From NCBI GenBank assembly GCA_964034945.1, contig OZ035963.1, positions 63,455,682 through 63,519,681 of the forward strand: a stretch of DNA of 64,000 bases, written 5' to 3'. Position numbers and translations under genes: made by a program. Below, piece after piece: positions 57,763-64,000 of the stretch. The notes below the pieces were generated by a model, which saw only the letters and a list, made by a program, of their open reading frames with translations, was not told the origin of the DNA and made no database searches. Each line of letters begins with the position of its first letter. Within the stretch, counting starts at the first letter, position 1. The DNA is from Chrysopilus asiliformis. Its lineage: Eukaryota > Arthropoda > Insecta > Diptera > Rhagionidae.

Positions 57763-58239
57763 CTAGGGGCTGCGCCCCGAACCGCTTCGCGGTTCACACC
57801 CCGCCCACAGGTCGGCCTTGGGCCTCCTCCAGATCCTCGGCCTTCGGTCTCGATTTAGACGCGCCCTCTAGCCGCGCCTTTAACACTGGGAGAGCTAAGT
57901 TTTGATATCACTTTATCCACTCCCCTTACTCCCCCACCTCTCGGGCTACTTTTTAATGGGCCTATGTTGGGGCTGGACCCCCGACGAACATCTATGCCAA
58001 ATTTCAGGCCAATCGGTTCAGTAGTTTCCCCGCGAAAGAGTAACATAGAGCAAAAACTAAGTTTCGAAATCACTTTACCCCCTCCCCTGACTCCCCCCAC
58101 CCCTCGCGCTACTTTTCCGTATGCCTATGTTGGAACCAGAACTACCACAGACATTCATCCAAATTTCAAGTCAATCGGTTCAGCCGTTTTTGCGTGAAAG
58201 AGGAACAGACAGACACCAACTCATTTTTATATATTAGTA
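57763..58239 (-). mobile_element. Helitron with stacked 3' hairpins, truncated 5' end
   Basis: The minus-strand 3' end carries two hairpins, GAACCGCGAAGCGGTTC and GGGGCGCAGCCCC, then CTAG|T. The interior matches the 43442 and 49792 elements (AATCGGTTCAG, purine block, GTCT). The 5' end stops at ...TACTAATATA, because the next Helitron begins exactly there. Confidence 0.75.
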
Positions 58240-59333
58240 CTAGCAGACCCTTCGTTGGCAGCTAAAAGTTTTTTTGTGTAAATTTTAGAATGCCAAAAAA
58301 CCATAAAATAACTTATAGGACCTTCCGTTTCGAATTTTGAAATTCCAACTCCAGATTCGTGATAAGCAACCCTGAAAACCTCCCAAAGCCTGTTTTTTTT
58401 GCGAGAAAAATTGGAAAAAGGACATTTCCGTTGTCATTACAGGACCTCCCGTTTAGCATTTGAAAAATCGAACACTGGATTCGCGATCAGCGACCTCGAA
58501 AACCCCCTAGTGTCAATTGTTTCAAGAAAAATTGGAAAAAGGACATTTGCGTTATCCTTACAGTACCTTCCGTTTCGAATTTTGAAAATCTAATACCAGA
58601 TTCATGATCAGCGACACCAAAAACCCCCTTATGCCGATTTTTCCGAGGAAAAACGGGAAAAAGGATATTTATCCTTACAGGAACTTCCGTTTCGAATTTT
58701 GAAAATCTAATACCGGATTCGTGATCAGCGACCCCAAAAATCCTATAATGCAAATTTTTCCGGGGAAAAATGGGAAAAAGGATATTTTCATTATCCTTAC
58801 AGGACCTTCCGTTTCGAATTTTGAAAATCTAATACCGGATTCATGATCAGCGACACCAAAAACCCCCTTATGCAAATTTTTCCGGGGAAAAATGGGAAAA
58901 AGGATATTTTCATTATCCTTACAGGACCTTCCGTTTCGAATTTTGAAAATCTAATACCGGATTCGTGATCAGCGACCCCAAAAACCCTATAATGCAAATT
59001 TTTCCGGGGAAAAATGGGAAAAAGGATATTTTCATTATCCTTACAGGACCTTCCGTTTCGAATTTTGAAAATCTAATACCGGATTCGTGATCAGCGACCG
59101 CAAAAACCCTATAATGCCAATTTTTCCGGGGAAAAATGGGAAAAAGGATATTTTCATTATCCTTACAGGACCTTTCGTTTCGAATTTTGAAAATCTACAT
59201 AGCTAAAAACCTGCTCCTGGCAACACAGATCATTTTGCAAAAAACCGCGTAAAAATCGGTCCAGTAGTTTTTGAGTTTTGTAATCTCAGACAGACAGACA
59301 AACAGACAAACATCCATTTTTATATATATAAAC
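58240..59333 (-). mobile_element. Helitron-like element with eight internal repeats
   Basis: The plus-strand left edge CTAGCAGACCCTTCGTTGGC is the complement of a CTAG 3' end. The right part has ACATAGCTAAAAACCTGCT, GGTCCAGTAGTTTTTGAG and a GACA run before TATATATA. Inside are eight units of about 120 bases with CTTCCGTTTCGAATTTTGAA, TCGTGATCAGCGACCCC and GGGAAAAAGGATATTT. The element directly abuts 59334-59846. Confidence 0.75.
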
Positions 59334-59846
59334 ATAGCAGACCCTTCGTTGGCAGCTAAAAGTTTTTTGTATAACTTTTAGAATGCCAAAAAACCATAGA
59401 TAACTTAAAAAGTTTTGGGAAAAAATGTTATCCTTACAGGACCTTCCGTTTCGAATTTTGAAATTCCAACTTCAGATTCGTGATAAGCAACCCTGAAAAC
59501 TTCCCAAAGCCGATTTTTGCGAGAAAAATTGGAAAAAGGACATTTCCGTTATCTTTACAGGGCCTTCCGTTTAGCATTTGAAAAATCGAACACTGGATTC
59601 GCGATCAGCGACCTCGAAAACCCCCTAGTGTCAATTGTTTCAAGAAAAATTGGAAAAAGGACATTTGCGTTATCATTACAGGACCTTCTCTCTCGAATTT
59701 TAAAAATCTAACATAGCTAAAAACCTGCTTCTGGCAACACAGATCATTTTGCAAAAAACCGCGTAAAAATCGGTCCAGTAGTTTTTGAGTTTTGTAATCT
59801 CAGACAGACAGACAAATAGACAAACATCCATTTATATATATATAGA
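59334..59846 (-). mobile_element. Helitron-like element with three internal repeats
   Basis: Same left edge (ATAGCAGACCCTTCGTTGGC) and same right tail as 58240-59333, but with only three internal units. Its right end on the minus strand is A|TCTATATATATATAAATGG. Head-to-tail with the larger copy. Confidence 0.75.
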
Positions 59847-59946
59847 TATGTATATATTGCAATGTATGACGAAACATCAGTAATGTATCCCCTCCTCTCT
59901 CCACTTCCTCCCTCTACCTACCACCCTCCTACCACTTCTTCCTTCC

Positions 59947-61460
59947 CCCCTTTCCCTTTCCCTTTTTCTTTCCCTTTCCCTTTCCCTTTCCCTTTCCCTT
60001 TCCCTTTCCCTTTCCCTTTCCCTTTCCCTTTCCCTTTCCCTTTCCCTTTCCCTTTCCCATTCCCATTCCCTTTCCCTTTCCCTTTCCCTTTCCCTTTCCC
60101 TTTCCCTTTCCCTTTCCCTTTCCCTTTCCCTTTCCCTTTCCCTTTCCCTTTCCCTTTCCCTTTCCCTTTCCCTTTCCCTTTCCCTTTCCCTTTCTCTTTC
60201 CCTTTCCCTTTCCCTTTCCCTTTCCCTTTCCCTTTCCCTTTCCCTTTCCCTTTCCCTTTCCCTTTCCCTTTCCCTTTCCCTTTCCCTTTCCCTTTCCCTT
60301 TCCCTTTCCCTTTCCCTTTCCCTTTCCCTTTCCCTTTCCCTTTCCCTTTCCCTTTCCCTTTCCCTTTCCCTTTCCCTTTCCCTTTCCCTTTCCCTTTCCC
60401 TTTCCCTTTCCCTTTCCCTTTCCCTTTCCCTTTCCCTTTCCCTTTCCCTTTCCCTTTCCCTTTCCCTTTCCCTTTCCCTTTCCCTTTCCCTTTCCCTTTC
60501 CCTTTCCCTTTCCCTTTCCCTTTCCCTTTCCCTTTCCCTTTCCCTTTCCCTTTCCCTTTCCCTTTCCCTTTCCCTTTCCCTTTCCCTTTCCCTTTCCCTT
60601 TCCCTTTCCCTTTCCCTTTCCCTTTCCCTTTCCCTTTCCCTTTCCCTTTCCCTTTCCCTTTCCCTTTCCCTTTCCCTTTCCCTTTCCCTTTCCCTTTCCC
60701 TTTCCCTTTCCCTTTCCCTTTCCCTTTCCCTTTCCCTTTCCCTTTCCCTTTCCCTTTCCCTTTCCCTTTCCCTTTCCCTTTCCCTTTCCCTTTCCCTTTC
60801 CCTTTCCCTTTCCCTTTCCCTTTCCCTTTCCCTTTCCCTTTCCCTTTCCCTTTCCCTTTCCCTTTCCCTTTCCCTTTCCCTTTCCCTTTCCCTTTCCCTT
60901 TCCCTTTCCCTTTCCCTTTCCCTTTCCCTTTCCCTTTCCCTTTCCCTTTCCCTTTCCCTTTCCCTTTCCCTTTCCCTTTCCCTTTCCCTTTCCCTTTCCC
61001 TTTCCCTTTCCCTTTCCCTTTCCCTTTCCCTTTCCCTTTCCCTTTCCCTTTCCCTTTCCCTTTCCCTTTCCCTTTCCCTTTCCCTTTCCCTTTCCCTTTC
61101 CCTTTCCCTTTCCCTTTCCCTTTCCCTTTCCCTTTCCCTTTCCCTTTCCCTTTCCCTTTCCCTTTCCCTTTCCCTTTCCCTTTCCCTTTCCCTTTCCCTT
61201 TCCCTTTCCCTTTCCCTTTCCCTTTCCCTTTCCCTTTCCCTTTCCCTTTCCCTTTCCCTTTCCCTTTCCCTTTCCCTTTCCCTTTCCCTTTCCCTTTCCC
61301 TTTCCCTTTCCCTTCCCTTCCCCTTCCCCTTCCCATTCCCCTTCCCCTTCCCCTTCCCCTTCCCATCCCCTTTTCCTTCTCCTTCTCCTTCTCCTTCTCC
61401 TTCTCCTTCTCCTTCTCCTTCTCCTTCTCCTTCTCCTTCCCCTACCCCTTACCCTGGGGG
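59947..61460 (+). repeat. CCCTTT hexanucleotide tract with polypyrimidine flanks
   Basis: About 1.35 kb (to about 61310) of nearly perfect CCCTTT, roughly 226 units, with only two visible imperfections (CATTCC near 60058 and TCTC near 60192). It passes into CCCCTT and CTTCTC blocks and ends at 16 Gs (61456-61471). The complementary strand is (GGGAAA)n. The long frames through it (Phe-Pro and Lys-Gly repeats) are artefacts of the hexamer. Confidence 0.97.
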
Positions 61461-61469
61461 GGGGGGGGG

Positions 61470-62217
61470 GGTAGATATTAGTGGGCGAAAAATCTCCCTA
61501 AGGGCTGACCTTCCTAAAGGAGAAAACCGAATCCGAATCTCTCATTGTTGTAGAAGGTAGCAGGCGAGGGGGTTTACTGAGAGGAGGGAGGGTAGATATT
61601 AGTGGGCGAAAAATCTCCCTAAGGGCTGACCTTCCTAAAGGAGAAAACCGAATCCGAATCTCTCATTGTTGTAGAAGATAGCAGGCGAGGGGGTTTACTG
61701 AGAGGAGGGAGGGTAGATATTAGTGGCGAAAAATCTCCCTAAGGGCTGACCTTCCTAAAGGAGAAAACCGAATCCGAATCTCTCATTGTTGTAGAAGATA
61801 GCAGGCGAGGGGATTTACTGAGAGGAGGGAGGGTAGATATTAGTGGGCGAAAAATCTCCCTAAGGGCTGACCTTCCTAAAGGAGAAAACCGAATCCGAAT
61901 CTCTCATTGTTGTAGAAGGTAGCAGGCGAGGGGGTTTACTGAGAGGAGGGAGGGTAGATATTAGTGGGCGAAAAATCTCCCTAAGGGCTGACCTTCCTAA
62001 AGGAGAAAACCGAATCCGAATCTCTCATTGTTGTAGAAGATAGCAGGCGAGGGGGTTTACTGAGAGGAGGGAGGGTAGATATTAGTGGGCGAAAAATCTC
62101 CCTAAGGGCTGACCTTCCTAAAGGAGAAAACCGAATCCGAATCTCTCATTGTTGTAAAAGATAGCAGGCGAGGGGGTTTACTGAGAGGAGGGAGGGTAGA
62201 TATTAGTGGGCGAAAAA
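61470..62217 (+). repeat. 121-bp tandem repeat, six copies plus a diverged partial
   Basis: Units start GGTAGATATTAGTGGGCG at 61470, 61591, 61712, 61832, 61953, 62074 and 62195. They are almost identical, differing by single bases (GGTAG/GATAG, one missing G in copy 3). The last passes into a diverged relative of the unit. A unit contains AGGAGAAAACCGAATCCGAA. Confidence 0.96.
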
Positions 62218-62468
62218 TTTCCTTGAGGAATGACTTCTATATTAATGAAAGCCGCACCCCAATCGGTTGAACGGTTCGAAAGTTATCAGGGAAGGGGTAC
62301 CAAAGGAGAGGGGGGAGGTCAATAAAAAGTAGCCTATAACACTCGGGAATAGTGTAGCTTTCTATCAGTGAAAGAATTTTCAGAATCGGATCAGTGGTTC
62401 CAGAGATTACCCTGCACAAACAAACAAACAAACAAACAAACTTTACCTCTTTATATAATTAGTATAGA
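62218..62468 (-). mobile_element. Helitron 5' terminal region
   Basis: On the minus strand it begins A|TCTATACTAATTATATAAAG at 62468, then (GTTT)n, then GGTAATCTCTGGAACCACTG, GAAAATTCTTTCACTGATAG and ATAGGCTAC. This layout closely resembles the conserved 5' ends of insect Helitrons as I recall them. The 121-bp array continues it inward; no CTAG 3' end was found before the CCCTTT tract. Confidence 0.65.
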
Positions 62469-62637
62469 TGATATGATATCAATGGGCGCCAAATTTTTAC
62501 TTTCTTATAAGATCTCTTAATTTCGCCCAAAAAAACATTTCCCGAATACTCTTGGAGCATTATTACAAAAATGTCTTTCTGTCTGTTAGTCTGCCAGTCT
62601 GTTTCTGTTAGTCTGTTAACACACTAGCAGACTGTTA

Positions 62638-62816
62638 TAGCCGTATCACACTAACGATTACTTTTGCGATTGAGGCTACGATTGGCCCTTTCGACCAATA
62701 AGAGCACAGCTGGCTACGATTGCGGCTACGATTGCCAGTTTAGACTTGAGTCTAATTGGTCGAAAAGGCCAATCGTAGCCTCAATCGCAAAAGTAATCGT
62801 TAATGTGATACGGCTA
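62638..62816. mobile_element. Foldback MITE with TTA target duplication
   Basis: Ends TAGCCGTATCACACTAACG and the complement of TAGCCGTATCACATTAACG; arms of about 75 bases with TGCGATTGAGGCTACGATTG. TTA on both sides (62635-62637, 62817-62819). Similar design and core to 1273-1484. Confidence 0.88.
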
Positions 62817-64000
62817 TTAGTCTATAAAATTATTTAAATGAAAAGTATTGAAAACAAAAACTCAAGCAGTTAATTTGACTGTCTGATAGAAAGAGCGCTT
62901 TCTTACGTTATGCAGTCACCGAGCAAAAAAATTCGGCACCCATTTTTTAGGACATTTTCTATAAGAAAACCTCGGCCTAGAAAAATATGAAAGGCATACT
63001 AAAAATATGTAAATTATGAAAAATATATAAAATATATGAAAAAAGCTTTGAATTTGGTTAGTAATACATGTAAAATATTAATTTATACGAAAAAAGAAAA
63101 CCATCTGTTGTAAGTTTCATTCTTTCAATAAAAGTTCAGTTTCTAATTCAATTTCAAAATTGGAATCTCTCACATTTTTCACATAGAAAATTCAATATTC
63201 AAATGATCCTTAGTTAAATTTACATAAAACACGTCAACCATAATGTTTGTGTGAAAATACGAAAAGGATTTTCAGTTCTTAGTAATTCTTTTTGTGGAAA
63301 TTTCAATTTTTATTCTAGTCTTTTCGATGTTCAATATCACCACTAACTACGAAATGGAAAAATAAAATCGGATCGACGGGATAATAGTGGGAACAATATG
63401 GCAGATATTCTCCTATTTTACAGATTCTAGTGCTAGGTGAAATGTACAGGAAGTATTTTACGTGCATATGTGAAAGGATATCGCTAACAGGATGCGAGAG
63501 CCTTCCAGGGAGGATTATTTGCCCTCCTGGCTGGTGGTAAATTTTTCTATCAAATGCAAACTCAACAGAGATAAGAGGGAAAAAATGGATTTTTTTATCA
63601 CATGAATTCCCTTTTTTGTGCCATTCTATCCTTTCATTTTAGCTTACGAGCTTGTATGGTAGTAAAAAATATTTTTTATGTCTATCTTTCGGCTAAGAGA
63701 AAATTAGTTTTATAGTGCTTTAATATAAATTCAGCCCTGAGATGTGGTCCTCAGATTTGGTTAACGCTTTTTTTATTTTTAGTTTCATTCCGCGGTAAAA
63801 GAGATTTTTATAGTATTAGAGGAGAAATTTTAACGAATATCATTTTTATCTACAATAGAATTAAGGAAATTTTATTTACATTAACATTTTGTAAAAAAAA
63901 GCAAGGTTGAATTTTTTCCATCTAATTTAAAAAAAATTGGATTTTCTTTTATTTTATGCTGATCGCTTTATAAAATCCTAAAAGCTGGTGAAAACTTCTT

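Larger units (their letters stand above)
42523..64000. other. Repeat-dominated right third without a confirmed gene
   Basis: Apart from the listed Helitrons, MITEs, foldbacks and arrays, this 21-kb stretch is AT-rich with short frames only. The best coding candidates are a short frame with a signal-like segment (48691-48840) and a possible leader exon (54758-55150). Stretches 50.2-54.2, 55.2-57.7 and 62.8-64.0 kb hold nothing I can name. A duplicated segment of about 150 bases occurs at 43070-43225 and 47185-47340, sharing GAGATACAAAAAACCG and AAATATAGAAAATTT. Confidence 0.5.

Noticed and set aside
59862..61481. Long open frames of Phe-Pro (plus) and Lys-Gly (minus) repeats
   Set aside because: They are forced by the CCCTTT hexamer, which cannot form a stop codon; there is no promoter, splice context or non-repeat domain.
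61470..62217. CRISPR-like array of regular repeats
   Set aside because: The whole 121-base unit is repeated without unique spacers, and the context is an insect genome; it is a satellite.

Overview
This window is AT-rich nuclear DNA of an insect, most likely a fly (Diptera). All recognisable genes are spliced with GT..AG introns, and many of these introns are only 50-70 bases. Two things favour Diptera. One is a spliced gene of the DUF1091 secreted family, which is greatly expanded in flies. The other is mobile elements carrying (GTCY)n cores, like the dipteran mini-me/DINE-1 type. No prokaryotic gene, tRNA, rRNA or CRISPR array was recognised.

Genes, left to right. EMG1/NEP1 (18S rRNA pseudouridine methyltransferase, minus strand) is divergent from a six-exon DUF4806 gene (plus). 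An N-terminal fragment of a hAT/ZMYM1-like zinc-finger protein follows (minus). DPH6 (diphthine-ammonia ligase, plus) has ten exons over 13 kb and two RidA-like domains. mRpL33 (plus, three small exons, 65 codons) converges on NO66 (JmjC ribosomal oxygenase, minus). NO66 is head-to-head with ERCC4/XPF (mei-9 orthologue, eleven exons, plus). A three-exon DUF1091 gene (minus, 41.8-42.5 kb) lies alone in the repeat-rich right half. EMG1, NO66 and mRpL33 serve ribosomes, DPH6 modifies translation factor eEF2, and ERCC4 repairs DNA, so the left half is a housekeeping neighbourhood.

From about 35 kb to the end there is almost no coding sequence. This part and the DPH6 introns hold non-autonomous transposons: Helitron-like elements (A|TC...CTAG|T with 3' hairpins), several foldback/MITE families with readable target-site duplications (TTA/TAA, TTAA, TA), and tandem arrays that seem to have grown inside such elements. 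Arrays include a GTCT-type array (13.84-14.41 kb), a 16-bp minisatellite (18.54-18.89 kb), about 120-bp repeats inside tandem Helitrons (58.2-59.85 kb), a 1.35-kb nearly pure CCCTTT tract (59.95-61.3 kb) and a 121-bp satellite (61.47-62.2 kb). Three GC-richer islands (4.4-5.1, 37.6-38.25 and 54.76-55.15 kb) look like promoters or untranslated first exons of genes whose bodies are outside the window or not recognisable.

Most notable: nested and serial transposon insertions readable to the base, tandem Helitrons differing in internal repeat number, a foldback element flanked by an unusually long 13-bp duplication, and two short stop-free introns of length 3n in DPH6.
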